A model generated the notes under the pieces. It saw only the letters and a program-made list of their open reading frames with translations, made no database searches and was not told the DNA's origin. The position numbers and the translations under genes are program-made. Below are positions 1 to 9,000 of a stretch of DNA of 64,000 bases, in pieces (position 1 is the first letter of the stretch; every line of letters begins with the position of its first letter). Where the stretch lies: contig NZ_CP097218.1 of NCBI RefSeq assembly GCF_023373525.1, forward strand, positions 1,054,001-1,118,000. Direction: 5' to 3'. This stretch comes from Brachybacterium kimchii (lineage in GTDB: Bacteria; Actinomycetota; Actinomycetes; Actinomycetales; Dermabacteraceae).

Positions 1-218
1 TCGTCGATCGAGGCCATGCGCTCGACCAGATCCGGGGCGCTCGCGGGGACGCCGAGGTCCTCCGCGGCCGTGCGACCCCGAGCGGTCGCGCGCGCGGCGC
101 GCAGCATGCGCTCGCGAGGGACCTGCAGCGGGGGATGCGCGAGCTCGTCGAGAGCCAGGGGAGGAGCGGATGCTTCCGGTCGGGTCTTGGTCTCCGACGG
201 CGGCAGCAGGATGAGCAC
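1..218 (-). CDS. yaaA: YaaA family peroxide-stress protein (N-terminal part, runs off the left edge)
   Basis: Reading leftwards from a GTG at 218, the protein begins M-L-I-L-L-P-P-S-E-T-K-T, the signature start of the YaaA/UPF0246 family. In E. coli YaaA lowers intracellular iron availability during hydrogen peroxide stress and binds DNA. About 72 residues are visible; the rest lies beyond position 1. The start is chosen because GGAAGGA sits 7-8 nt upstream on the minus strand and because the family conventionally starts at the LILLPPSE motif. It is divergent from the RNase P RNA gene. No sign of damage in the visible part. Confidence 0.8.
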   Translation of the reverse strand, partial: MLILLPPSETKTRPEASAPPLALDELAHPPLQVPRERMLRAARATARGRTAAEDLGVPASAPDLVERMASID

Positions 219-295
219 CAGGCGGTCCTTCCAGGGGTGGTGAGGGTGATGGGGTGAGGCGGATCCCGTGGTGCGGGGCAGTGCCCGCGGGGCAT

Positions 296-301
296 TAGGA
301 T
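296..301 (+). promoter_or_regulatory. Candidate -10 element for rnpB
   Basis: TAGGAT lies just upstream of the RNase P RNA, giving transcription starts around 305-308, at the base of the P1 helix. No convincing -35 element is seen. The rest of the yaaA-rnpB gap (219-295) holds nothing else I can name. Confidence 0.5.
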
Positions 302-304
302 CGT

Positions 305-692
305 GGGCGGACCAGTCGGCCGGGCAGTCGCGTCTTCGTGCGCATCCTCCGGGATGCGCCGCGGAGCCGAGGAAAGTCCGGGCTCCTTCCGGCACGGTGG
401 TGGGCAACACCCACCCGGAGCGATCCGCGGGACAGTGCCACAGAGAGCAGACCGCCTGCCCGCAGCCTCGTGCTGCGGGCCGGTAAGGGTGAAAGGGTGG
501 TGCAAGAGACCACCGCGGTCCTGGTGACAGGGCCGGCACGGTAAACCCCACCGGGAGCAAGGCCAGACAGGGGACGCACGCAGGTCGCCGGACCGAGTCC
601 CCGGGTAGGCCGCTGGAGGTCGTCGGCAACGGCGATCCGAGAGGGATGACTGCCGATCACAGAACCCGGCTTACAGGCCGGCTGGTCCGCCC
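305..692 (+). ncRNA. rnpB: RNase P RNA, bacterial class A
   Basis: This is the catalytic RNA of RNase P, which removes 5' leaders from pre-tRNAs. Conserved blocks are all present in order: GAGGAAAGTCCGGGCTCC near 370, ACAGAGAGCAGACCG near 439, GTAAGGGTGAAAGGGTGG near 483, GTAAACCCC near 541, and GAGGGATGACTGCC with ACAGAACCCGGCTTACAG towards the 3' end. The termini form the P1 helix: gggcggaccag at 305-315 pairs perfectly with ctggtccgccc at 682-692. The length of about 388 nt fits a class A actinobacterial RNA. Mature ends are estimated from P1. Confidence 0.96.
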
Positions 693-702
693 CGGCGCCG
701 CA

Positions 703-723
703 CCGCACGGATGCCCCGTGCGG
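703..723 (+). terminator. Hairpin terminator after rnpB
   Basis: ccgcacgg (703-710) and ccgtgcgg (716-723) form a perfect 8-bp stem with a 5-nt loop, just downstream of the RNase P RNA and before the convergent ppgK stop. There is no U-tract, as is common in high-GC actinobacteria. Confidence 0.5.
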
Positions 724-745
724 CTGCTTCCCTCGGACATACAGG

Positions 746-1525
746 TCAGTCCTTCTTCTTGCCCTTCTTGGCCTTCTTCCGCTCCTTGCGGGCGAGCACG
801 GCGGCGCCGATGATCCCGGCCTCGTTGCGCAGCCCCGCGGGGACGATCGGGGCCTCCAGGTCCAGCAGCGGGAGGAACTTCTCGTGCTTCTTCGAGACCC
901 CGCCGCCGACGATGATCAGGTCGGGCGTGAACAGGAACTCGAGCAGCTCGTAGTAGCCCTGCAGCCTCTCGGCCCACTCCGCCCAGCTCAGGTGGCTGCG
1001 CTCGCGCGCGGAGTCGGCCATGTACTTCTCGTAGCTCTCGCCCTTGTACAGGATGTGGCCGAGCTCGGTGTTCGGCACGAGCTCGCCGTCGTTGAACAGC
1101 GCACTGCCCACGCCTGTGCCGAGCGTGGTCATCAGCACGACGCCCTTCTGGCCGGCGCCCGCCCCGAACTCCATCTCGGCGATGCCGGCGGCGTCGGCGT
1201 CGTTGACCACGAAGACGTCGTGGCCCGTGCGCTCGGTGAGCAGCGCGTCCACGTCGGTGCCGATCCAGGAGTCGTCGACGTTCGCCGCGGTCTTGGCGAC
1301 GCCGTGCTGGATGACGGCGGGGAACGTGACGCCCACCGGCATGTCCTCGTCGATGTCGAAGGAGCCGATGAGCTGGGCGACGGTGTCGGCGACCGCGTCG
1401 GGCACCGAGGGCTGCGGGGTGGGGATGCGCAGCCGATCGTCGGCGAGCTTGCCCTTCTTGAGATTGACCGGGGCGCCCTTGATGCCGCTGCCGCCGATGT
1501 CGATGCCGAATGCTTCCTTGCTCAT
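746..1525 (-). CDS. ppgK: Polyphosphate glucokinase (ROK family)
   Basis: Phosphorylates glucose to glucose-6-phosphate using polyphosphate or ATP in the cytoplasm, feeding glycolysis where no glucose PTS supplies it. The 259-aa protein starts MSKEAFGIDIGGSGIKG: the phosphate-1 loop DIGGSGIKG lies at residues 9-17, the catalytic NDAD at 108-111, LGTGVG at 135-140 and ELGH at 154-157. It lacks the CxCGxxGCxE zinc motif of sugar-binding ROK repressors, as actinobacterial PPGKs do. A longer frame opens at a TTG at 1558, but ATG at 1525 has GAGGAGAG just upstream and matches the family. The C-terminal tail (RKERKKAKKGKKKD) is Lys-rich, plausibly polyphosphate-binding (inference). Confidence 0.93.
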   Translation of the reverse strand: MSKEAFGIDIGGSGIKGAPVNLKKGKLADDRLRIPTPQPSVPDAVADTVAQLIGSFDIDEDMPVGVTFPAVIQHGVAKTAANVDDSWIGTDVDALLTERTGHDVFVVNDADAAGIAEMEFGAGAGQKGVVLMTTLGTGVGSALFNDGELVPNTELGHILYKGESYEKYMADSARERSHLSWAEWAERLQGYYELLEFLFTPDLIIVGGGVSKKHEKFLPLLDLEAPIVPAGLRNEAGIIGAAVLARKERKKAKKGKKKD

Positions 1526-1697
1526 GATCTCTCCTCGCACGGGCCGCGATCCGAGCAATGCGGGCCCTCCGATGGCGCTCCGTCCGGGCCGGTGCCCGCG
1601 AGCTGAGGACAGTGTGACAGAGCGACGGGATCAACCGGACATCGCCCGCGTGCAGGACACGCGCGGGGCGGATGCCGAGATGCCGTGCCGCGCGTGG

Positions 1698-2585
1698 TCA
1701 GACGACGGTCAGCAGCTCGTAGCCGTCGTCGGTGATCACGAGCGTGTGCTCGAACTGGGCGGTGAAGGAGCGGTCCTTCGTGACCACCGTCCAGCCGTCG
1801 TCCCACTGCTCCCAGTCCTGGGAGCCGAGCGTGACCATCGGCTCGACCGTGAAGGTCATGCGCTGCTCGATCACGTCGTCGAACATCGGCGCGGAGTCGT
1901 AGTGGGGGATCACCAGGCCGTTGTGGAAGCCCTCGGCGACGCCGTGGCCCGTGAAGTCGTGCACGGACTCGTAGCCGAAGCGGCCCACGTACTTCTCGAT
2001 CACGCGGCCGATCACGTTGACCTGCCTCCCGGCGCGGCCTGCGCGGATCCCGCGCATCATGGCCTCCTCGCTGCGCTCGACGAGCTCGGCGACGCGGGGA
2101 TCGACCTCGCCGACGAGGAAGGTGGCGTTGGTGTCCCCGTGCACGCCGTTCTTGAAGGCGGTGACGTCGACGTTGAGGATGTCGCCGGACTGCATGACCG
2201 TCGAGTCGGGGATGCCGTGGCACACGACCTCGTTGAGGCTCGTGCAGCAGGACTTCGGGAAGCCCAGGTAGCCGAGCGTCGAGGGGTAGGCGCCGTGGGA
2301 GACCATGACGTCATGGACGACGGCGTCGATGTCGTCGGTCGTGGCACCGGGGACGGCGGCCTCGCCCGCGGCCTGCAGCGCGAGAGCGGCGATCCGGGAG
2401 GGCTCGCGCATGCGCTCGATGATCTCCGCGCTCTGCACGCGGGGGCCGGAATCGGAGACCGCCTCGTCCTTGCCCACGTACTCCGGACGCTCGATCGAGG
2501 CCGGCACCGCCCGCGAGGGGCCCACCCTCCCGGGGACCAGGACCTCGCGGCCCTCCGGACGGATCCATCGCTGCTCTACAGTCAT
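1698..2585 (-). CDS. map: Methionine aminopeptidase, type I
   Basis: Removes the initiator methionine from nascent proteins. The 295-aa protein has all five metal ligands of the pita-bread fold: D140 (NVDV), D151 (HGDTNAT), H214 (GHGV), E248 (VEPM) and E279 (QFEHT), plus the substrate-contacting H123 (VVCHG). An N-terminal extension of about 45 residues before the catalytic core is typical of actinobacterial MAPs. It is divergent from the small SPOR-like gene. Upstream of the ATG, GAGACT sits exactly 6 nt away, a weak version of the leaderless arrangement seen elsewhere in this window; no Shine-Dalgarno (SD) sequence is visible. Confidence 0.95.
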   Translation of the reverse strand: MTVEQRWIRPEGREVLVPGRVGPSRAVPASIERPEYVGKDEAVSDSGPRVQSAEIIERMREPSRIAALALQAAGEAAVPGATTDDIDAVVHDVMVSHGAYPSTLGYLGFPKSCCTSLNEVVCHGIPDSTVMQSGDILNVDVTAFKNGVHGDTNATFLVGEVDPRVAELVERSEEAMMRGIRAGRAGRQVNVIGRVIEKYVGRFGYESVHDFTGHGVAEGFHNGLVIPHYDSAPMFDDVIEQRMTFTVEPMVTLGSQDWEQWDDGWTVVTKDRSFTAQFEHTLVITDDGYELLTVV

Positions 2586-2621
2586 GGGGGCAGTCTCTCA
2601 CCGCACAGTCAGGAGCAGTCG

Positions 2622-2804
2622 ATGAGCCAGAGCGAGTTCTACTACAACATGGACACCGGCGAGGTCGAGGAGGGCAAGCAGTCCTCGGGCAGCGAGCTCA
2701 TGGGTCCCTACGCGACCCGCGAGAAGGCGGCGTCCGCGCTGAGGACCGCCGCCCAGCGGAACGAGGCCTGGGAGGGCGAGGACCAGGACTGGGACGAGGA
2801 GTGA
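2622..2804 (+). CDS. Small conserved SPOR-like protein (60 aa)
   Basis: A 60-residue protein, MSQSEFYYNMDTGEVEEG..., with strong AGGAG 6 nt before the ATG. The YYNMDTGEVEEGK and GPYATREKAASAL segments look like a truncated SPOR-type module, and small proteins of this kind are commonly annotated SPOR domain-containing in actinobacteria. The C-terminus is very acidic (EGEDQDWDEE). There is no signal peptide or membrane segment, so a periplasmic glycan-binding role like classical SPOR proteins is doubtful. Divergent from map. Function unknown. Confidence 0.8.
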   Translation: MSQSEFYYNMDTGEVEEGKQSSGSELMGPYATREKAASALRTAAQRNEAWEGEDQDWDEE

Positions 2805-2825
2805 GGCGTCCCCACGGCCGTCACC

Positions 2826-2844
2826 CGAGTGAGGAGCTCACTCG
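2826..2844. terminator. Bidirectional hairpin between convergent genes
   Basis: cgagtgag and ctcactcg form a perfect 8-bp stem with a 3-nt loop, between the SPOR-like gene (+) and panB (-), overlapping the panB stop codon. It can serve transcripts from either side. Confidence 0.5.
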
Positions 2845-3677
2845 AAGGAGTGCTCGGCCGTGGGGTACTCCCTGCTCTCGACGGCGGTGCGGTAGTCGCT
2901 CGCCGCGCGCAGCAGCTCGCCGCGCAGATCGGCGAAGCGGCGCACGAAGCGGCCCTCGAAGCCGGAGAGACCCGCCATGTCCTGCCACACGAGCACCTGC
3001 CCGTCGCAGTCGGGGCCGGCGCCGATCCCGATCGTGGGGATTTCGAGGAACTCGGTGATGCGCCCGGCGACCTCGCTGGGCACGAGCTCGAGGACGATCG
3101 CGAAGGCGCCCGCGTCCTGCAGGGCCCGGGCGTCCTCGGCGAGGCTGTCCGCGGCGGCGTGATCGCGACCCTGCACGCGGTGCCCGGAGAGGGCGTTGAC
3201 CGACTGGGGCGTGAAGCCCAGGTGGCCCATGACCGGGATCCCGGCGTCGACCAGCGCGCGGACGGTGTCGGCGCGCGCGGCGCCGCCCTCGAGCTTCACG
3301 GCCTCGGCGCCCGCGCGCAGGAGCTCGACGCCGTGGCGCACGGCCTCGGCGGCGTCGACCTGGTAGGTCCCGAACGCGAGGTCCGCGACCACCAGAGGGC
3401 GACGCACCGCGCGGGAGACGGCGCCGGTGAAGGTCAGCATGTCCTGGTGGGTGGTGTGCACGGTCGAGTCATAGCCGAGCACGGTGGTGCCGGCGGAGTC
3501 GCCCACCAGCAGCACGTCGATCCCGGCCTCCTCGAAGACCTGCGCGCTGAGCGCGTCGTACGAGGTGAGCATCGAGAACGTGCGTCCCGCCTCCTTCGCC
3601 TCCTGCAGATGGCGCAGTCGCACCTTCGCGGGGCGGTGGGACCGCTCGGAGGGCATCGGGACGGCAGACGTGTTCAC
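2838..3677 (-). CDS. panB: 3-methyl-2-oxobutanoate hydroxymethyltransferase
   Basis: First committed step of pantothenate (CoA) synthesis: transfers a hydroxymethyl group from 5,10-methylene-THF to 2-ketoisovalerate. The 279-aa TIM-barrel protein shows LTSYDALSA (37-45), the magnesium-binding VGDSAG (58-63), the KLEGG active-site strand, MGHLGFTPQSV and the IPTIGIGAGPDCDGQVLVWQD signature. The GTG start at 3677 gives MNTSAVPMPSE; residues 1-17 are variable and a later start is possible. It stands alone; panC/panD are not in the window. Confidence 0.95.
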   Translation of the reverse strand: MNTSAVPMPSERSHRPAKVRLRHLQEAKEAGRTFSMLTSYDALSAQVFEEAGIDVLLVGDSAGTTVLGYDSTVHTTHQDMLTFTGAVSRAVRRPLVVADLAFGTYQVDAAEAVRHGVELLRAGAEAVKLEGGAARADTVRALVDAGIPVMGHLGFTPQSVNALSGHRVQGRDHAAADSLAEDARALQDAGAFAIVLELVPSEVAGRITEFLEIPTIGIGAGPDCDGQVLVWQDMAGLSGFEGRFVRRFADLRGELLRAASDYRTAVESREYPTAEHSFE

Positions 3678-3737
3678 GGGGATCCTCCACGGGGCGGCGA
3701 CGGATGCGGGGCCTGCCGGCGGCGGCAGGGCCGTCCC

Positions 3738-3743
3738 AGCCTA
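3738..3743 (-). promoter_or_regulatory. Candidate -10 element for panB
   Basis: TAGGCT on the minus strand, placing the start about 50 nt before the panB GTG. No clear -35. The remaining 3744-3918 region should carry the promoter of the lipoprotein gene; the AT-richer stretch TATTCA near 3857 is only a weak candidate. Confidence 0.4.
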
Positions 3744-3918
3744 GCCGCCGCGGCGCTCTCCGGCGGGCGCCGGTGCGACCTGCTCGCGGGGCCGACGTCC
3801 GGTGCCCCGTCCCATGGGCACTTCTCCCCATGGCGGGCTCCCAGGGTCCATGCAAGTATTCAGTCACTCGGCGGCCACGTCCGTGGCCGGCACTCACCGA
3901 ATCACGAGGGGTAGAACG

Positions 3919-4593
3919 ATGAAGACCAGGATCCGAGGAATCGCCAAGGGCCTCGCCGTGGGGACCGGCTCGCTCGCGCTGGCGCTCTCGCTCGCCGCGT
4001 GCGGCGGCAGCAGCTCCGACGACGCGTCGGGCGACGACGGCGGCGGCAAGGTGAAGGCCGGGGAGTCCACGGACTCCGACAGCAGCAGCGACGAGGACTC
4101 GTCGGCCGCCGACGACACCAGCTCGGACGAGGCCTCGGACGACTCCTCGACCTCCGACGACTCCTCCGCCTCGGACGAGAGCTCGGACGACTCGGCGAGC
4201 GACGATTCGAGCGCCTCGGACGATTCCTCCTCCGACGACTCCTCCGGCAAGGAGATCACGAAGAGCGACGAGAAGGCCGCCGTCAAGAACCTCAAGAGCT
4301 TCTACGTCGCCATGGACGACGACGACTACGAGAAGGCGTGCAAGTACGTCAAGAAGGAAGACTCCATGGGGCTCACCGACGACACCTGTGCGAGCACCCT
4401 GAAGCAGGCATCGGGCAGCTACCCGGATGACATCGCCAAGTACATCGACCAGGTCGACTTCAAGACCACGCCCAAGGGCAGCGACACGATCGTCGTGACC
4501 GTCAGCGGCGCCGGGGACCAGAAGCTCTACATGGCCCGCGACGACGACGGCGAGTTCCGCATCGATCTGCTGCAGACGGGTATGGACTCCTGA
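3919..4593 (+). CDS. Secreted lipoprotein with Ser/Asp-rich stalk
   Basis: The 224-aa protein has a basic n-region, a hydrophobic core and a lipobox L-A-A-C with lipidated Cys28, so it should be anchored on the outer face of the membrane. Residues about 30-115 are almost only Ser, Asp, Glu, Ala and Thr (repeated DDSS/SDE units), an extended acidic stalk. The last ~110 residues (from EITKSDEKAAVKN) form a globular domain that looks like a small NTF2/DUF4878-type fold, a common module of actinobacterial lipoproteins (inference). The downstream start ATG at 3919 is chosen because it begins the signal peptide. Specific function unknown. Confidence 0.85.
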   Translation: MKTRIRGIAKGLAVGTGSLALALSLAACGGSSSDDASGDDGGGKVKAGESTDSDSSSDEDSSAADDTSSDEASDDSSTSDDSSASDESSDDSASDDSSASDDSSSDDSSGKEITKSDEKAAVKNLKSFYVAMDDDDYEKACKYVKKEDSMGLTDDTCASTLKQASGSYPDDIAKYIDQVDFKTTPKGSDTIVVTVSGAGDQKLYMARDDDGEFRIDLLQTGMDS

Positions 4594-4616
4594 GGCTGAG
4601 CCTCGAGAGCCTCACC

Positions 4617-4656
4617 ACGAGAGGGGCGGGCACCGCGCGGTGCCCGCCCCTCTCGT
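4617..4656. terminator. Strong terminator after the lipoprotein gene
   Basis: A perfect 18-bp inverted repeat (4617-4634 with 4639-4656) around a gcgc loop, 23 nt after the stop. It is the cleanest hairpin in the first 10 kb and insulates the following glnA2-glnE operon. Confidence 0.85.
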
Positions 4657-4731
4657 CGTCTGCGCGCCCGCACGGTTCCACTGCCACGTGGGACGGGCCG
4701 CCGGAGCGCACCCATGCGGCACACTGGTCCC

Positions 4732-6069
4732 ATGGAACGCCACCACGATGCTGTCCTGCGCACGGTCGCCGAGAAGGACGTGCGGTTCATCCGCCTCTGG
4801 TTCTGCGACGTGGTGGGGACGCTGAAGTCCATCGCGATCTCCCCGGAGGACCTCGAGACCGCCTTCGACGAGGGCATCGGCATCGACGGCTCCACGATCG
4901 AGGGCTTCACCCGGGCCTATGAGTCCGACATGCTGCTGCGTCCGGACCCCGCGACCTTCCAGATGCTGCCGTGGCGCGGCGAGGTCGAGGGCACCGGCAG
5001 GATGATGTGCGACGTCCTCACGCCCGACGGCGAGCCCGCGGCGTCGGACCCGCGGCGCGTGCTGCGACAGGTCGCCGACCGGGCCGCGGCCCAGGGGCTC
5101 GACCTCTACGCGCACCCCGAGATCGAGTTCTACCTGTTCAAGGAGCCGTGGGCGCCGGGGCGCCCGCTGCAGCCCGTCGACAACGCCGGCTACTTCGACC
5201 ACGTCCACAAGGGGCAGGGCCAGGACTTCCGCCGCACGGTCATCAAGTACCTCGAGCAGATGAACATCCAGGTCGAGTTCTCCCATCACGAGAACGGGCC
5301 CGGGCAGAACGAGATCGACCTGCGCTACGCCGACGCGCTCACCACGGCGGACAACATCCTCAGCTTCCGCACCGTGGTCAAGGAGGTCGCCCTGGGCATG
5401 GACCAGGTGGCGACCTTCATGCCGAAGCCGATGATCGAGCATCCCGGCTCGGGCATGCACACCCATCTCTCGATGTTCCAGGGCGGCCGCAACGCCTTCC
5501 ATGAGCCCGGCGCCGAGTACGGCCTCTCGCGCACCGGGCGCCAGTTCATCGCCGGTCTGCTGCGGCACGCCTCCGAGTACTGCGCCGTCACCAACCAGTT
5601 CGTGAACTCCTACAAGCGCCTGTGGGGCGCGCAGGAGGCGCCGAGCTTCATCACCTGGGGCCACAACAACCGTTCGGCGCTGGTGCGCGTGCCGTTCCAC
5701 AAGCCCACCAAGGGCACCAGCTCGCGCGTCGAGTTCCGCGGCACCGACTCGTCGTGCAACCCCTACCTGGCCTTCGCCGTGCTCTTCGCCGCGGGAATGA
5801 AGGGCGTCGAGGACGAGTACGAGCTGCCCGAGGGCGCGGAGGACACCGTCTGGGAGCTCACCGACCGCGAGCGCCGCACGATGGGCATCGAGCCGCTGCC
5901 CACCGACCTCTACCGCGCGCTCGAGGTCTTCGAGAGCAGCGAGCTGATGGCCGAGACCCTCGGCGAGCAGGTCTTCGAGTTCTTCCTGCGCAACAAGCAC
6001 GACGAGTGGCGGCGCTACCGCGAACAGGTCACCTCGCGGGAGCTCGAGACCTCCTTCTTCGCAGGATGA
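4732..6069 (+). CDS. glnA2: Glutamine synthetase, type I, GlnA2 subfamily
   Basis: ATP-dependent glutamate + ammonia to glutamine, a cytoplasmic dodecamer. The 445-aa protein has GIDGSTIEGF, HPEIEFYLF, NENGP-type loop (HHENGPGQNEID), MHTHLSMF, NRSALVRVP and the RVEFRGTDSSCNPYLAFA block. In sequence and position beside glnE it matches mycobacterial GlnA2. The segment where GSI-beta enzymes carry the adenylylated tyrosine reads DTVWELTDRER: no tyrosine. Start ATG 4732 (MERHHDAVLRT) aligns with the GlnA2 family; an ATG at 4714 is possible. CACACT exactly 6 nt upstream is a weak leaderless-type -10. It overlaps glnE by 4 nt. Confidence 0.93.
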   Translation: MERHHDAVLRTVAEKDVRFIRLWFCDVVGTLKSIAISPEDLETAFDEGIGIDGSTIEGFTRAYESDMLLRPDPATFQMLPWRGEVEGTGRMMCDVLTPDGEPAASDPRRVLRQVADRAAAQGLDLYAHPEIEFYLFKEPWAPGRPLQPVDNAGYFDHVHKGQGQDFRRTVIKYLEQMNIQVEFSHHENGPGQNEIDLRYADALTTADNILSFRTVVKEVALGMDQVATFMPKPMIEHPGSGMHTHLSMFQGGRNAFHEPGAEYGLSRTGRQFIAGLLRHASEYCAVTNQFVNSYKRLWGAQEAPSFITWGHNNRSALVRVPFHKPTKGTSSRVEFRGTDSSCNPYLAFAVLFAAGMKGVEDEYELPEGAEDTVWELTDRERRTMGIEPLPTDLYRALEVFESSELMAETLGEQVFEFFLRNKHDEWRRYREQVTSRELETSFFAG

Positions 6070-9000
6070 CCCCGCAGCCCCCATCCCCGTCCCCCTCGTC
6101 GTCGGCCGCGTCCTCGTCGGCCGAGCCGCCGAGCACGACCGGAGCACTCGCGCGCCTCGGCTTCACCCGCACCGACCGCGTCCAGCGCTTCCTCGCCGAG
6201 CCCGCCCTCGCGGGCCTCGGCCCCCGGGCGGCGGAGGCCATCGGCCGCGTCCCCGATCCCGACGAGGCCGTGCTCGGCCTGCTCCGCTTCGCGGAGGCCT
6301 CCCTCGAGGCGGGCCGCGAGCGGGAGCTCGGCGAGCTGCTTGGCAGCGTCGGGGAGCGCGGCGGCCCGGGGGAGCGGCTGATCCGGGTGCTGGGCACCTC
6401 GGCGGCGCTCGGCGACTTCCTCACCCGCCACCCCGATCGGGCCGTCGCCCTGCACAGCGACGAGGACACGCTGACGCTCGACGCGGCGGACGTCCGCGCG
6501 CGCATGCTCGGCGCGGTCGGCGCCGTCGCGGGCGCCGAGATCCCGCTCGCCTCGCTCAGCGGCCGCGAGGGCCGCGACGCCCTGCGCATCGCCTACCACG
6601 AGCGGCTCCTGCAGATCGCCGCGGCCGACGTCACCGCTCCCGACCCCGTCGCCATCCAGCCCTTCGTCTCCGCCTCCCTCGCCGACCTCGCGGGGGCGTC
6701 CCTCGAGGCCGCGCTCGCGATCGCCCGCACGGCCGTCGACGACCAGGAGTCGGTGCGCCTCGCGGTCCTCGCGATGGGCAAGACCGGGGCCCGCGAGCTG
6801 AACTTCATCTCCGACGTGGACGTCGTCTACGTCGCGGCGCCCGCCGCCGAGGACGTCGACGAGCGCACCATGACCGCCGTCGGCTCCGCGCTCTGCCGCG
6901 AGCTCGCCCGGGTGTGCGCGGACCGCACCGGCGAGGGGTCCCTGTGGCAGGTCGATGCGAACCTGCGGCCCGAGGGCAAGGACGGCGAGCTCGTGCGCTC
7001 CCTGGACTCCTACCGCCGGTACTACCAGCGCTGGGCGGAGTCCTGGGAGTTCCAGGCCCTGCTGAAGGCACGCTTCGTCGCCGGCGACGCGGAGCTCGGC
7101 CGCGCCTTCGAGGAGATGGTCGAGCCCTGGATCTGGCAGGCCGCCACCCGCGACGGCTTCGTCGAGGACAGCCGCGCCATGCGCCGACGGGTCATCGCCC
7201 ACATCCCGCACGCGGAGGCCGACCGCAACATCAAGCTCGGCCCGGGGGGCCTGCGCGACGTCGAGTTCACCGTGCAGCTCCTGCAGATGGTCCACGGGCG
7301 CACCGACGAGTCCCTGCACGTGCGCGGCACGCTGCCGGCCCTCGAGCGCCTGGGTGCGGGCGGCTACATCTCGCGTCGCCACGTCGTCGAGCTCGACGGC
7401 GCGTACCGCTTCCTGCGCACCGTCGAGCACCGTCTGCAGCTGCATCGGATGCGCCGCACCCAGGTGCTGCCCACGGCGGAGGCCGACCTGCGGCGCCTCG
7501 CGCGCAGCGTCCACATCGCGCCGCAGGACTTCCGGGGCGTCTACGAGCGCACCCGGCGTCGCGTCCGCCAGCTGCACGAGGAGATCTTCTACCGGCCGCT
7601 GCTGCTGACCTCCTCGCAGCTCAGCGACGACGAGGTGCGGCTCTCGGCCGAGTCCGCGCGGGCGCGGCTGGCGGCGATCGGCTACCGGGACCCGCGCCGG
7701 GCCGTGGACCACATCCGGGCGCTCACCGAGGGCATCTCCCGGCGCGCCGCGATCCAGCGCCAGCTGCTCCCGGCGCTGCTCGAATGGTTCGCCGACGGCA
7801 TCGATCCCGACCTGGGCCTGCTCGCCTTCCGGCGGCTGTCCGACACCATCGGCTCCGCGCACTGGTACCTCGCCCTGCTGCGCGACAGCGGCGTCGCCGC
7901 CCGGCGCCTGACCCGCGTGCTCTCGAGCTCCCGGTTCGTCGGCGAGCAGCTCGAGAAGGTCCCCGAAGCCGTGCGCTGGCTGGGTCGCGACGACACCCTG
8001 CGGCCGCTGAGCCGCGAGAAGCTGCACGAGGAGTTCCTCGCCGTCATCCGCCGCGTCGACTCGATCGAATCCGCGCAGGACCTGCTGCGACGCGCCCGAC
8101 TGCGCGAGCTGCTGCGGATCTCCATGGCGCATCTGCTGGGCCTGCTCGACGCGCGCGCCGCCGCCCGCGGCCTCACCGACCTCGCCGAGGCCGTCCTCGA
8201 GGCGGGCCTGCTGGTCGCCTACCACGCGGTCGCGCGCGAGCGCGGGGCGATCGGCGAGGACGTCGCCCCCGTGCGCGACGACCTCGAGCTCAGCGCCCGC
8301 GACCTGCGCGAGCGGCGCTCGGACCCCTCGCGGGCGCTCGGCGTGGAGATGGCCCTCGTGGCGATGGGCAGCTTCGGGGCCCGGGAGATGGGCTACGCCT
8401 CCGACGCCGACGTCCAGTTCGTCTTCGTCGACCGCGGCGCGGGGGAGCAGGCGGGCACGATCGCGGTCGCGATCGCGACCCAGGTGCAGCGGATCCTCAA
8501 CGCGCCCTCGGCGGGCGCGGACATGAAGGTCAACGCCGACCTGCGCCCCGAGGGGCGCAACGGACTGCTCGCCCGCAGCCTCGACGCCTGGCGCGACTAC
8601 TACCGGCGCGACGCCCTGACCTGGGAGAAGCAGGCCCTCGTGCGCGCGCGCGTCGTGGTCGCCTCGCGGGATCTGCAGGAGCAGATCGAGGCCGCCATGG
8701 ACCTCCACCGCTATCCCCGCGGCGGCCTCGGAGAGCCGGCCCGCAGGGAGATCGCGACCATGAAGGCGCGCGTGGAGTCCGAGCGCCTGCCCCGCGGCAC
8801 GGATCCCGCCCGCCATCTGAAGCTCGGCCGCGGCAGCATGACCGACGTCGAGTGGGTCGCCCAGCTGCTCGTGCTCGAGCACGCGCACGACGTCCCCGAG
8901 CTGCGCAGCACCACCACCCTGCGGATCCTCGAGGAGGCCCGGCACGCGGAGCTGCTCACCCCGCGGCAGCAGGAGGACCTCACGGGGGCCTGGACGCTCG

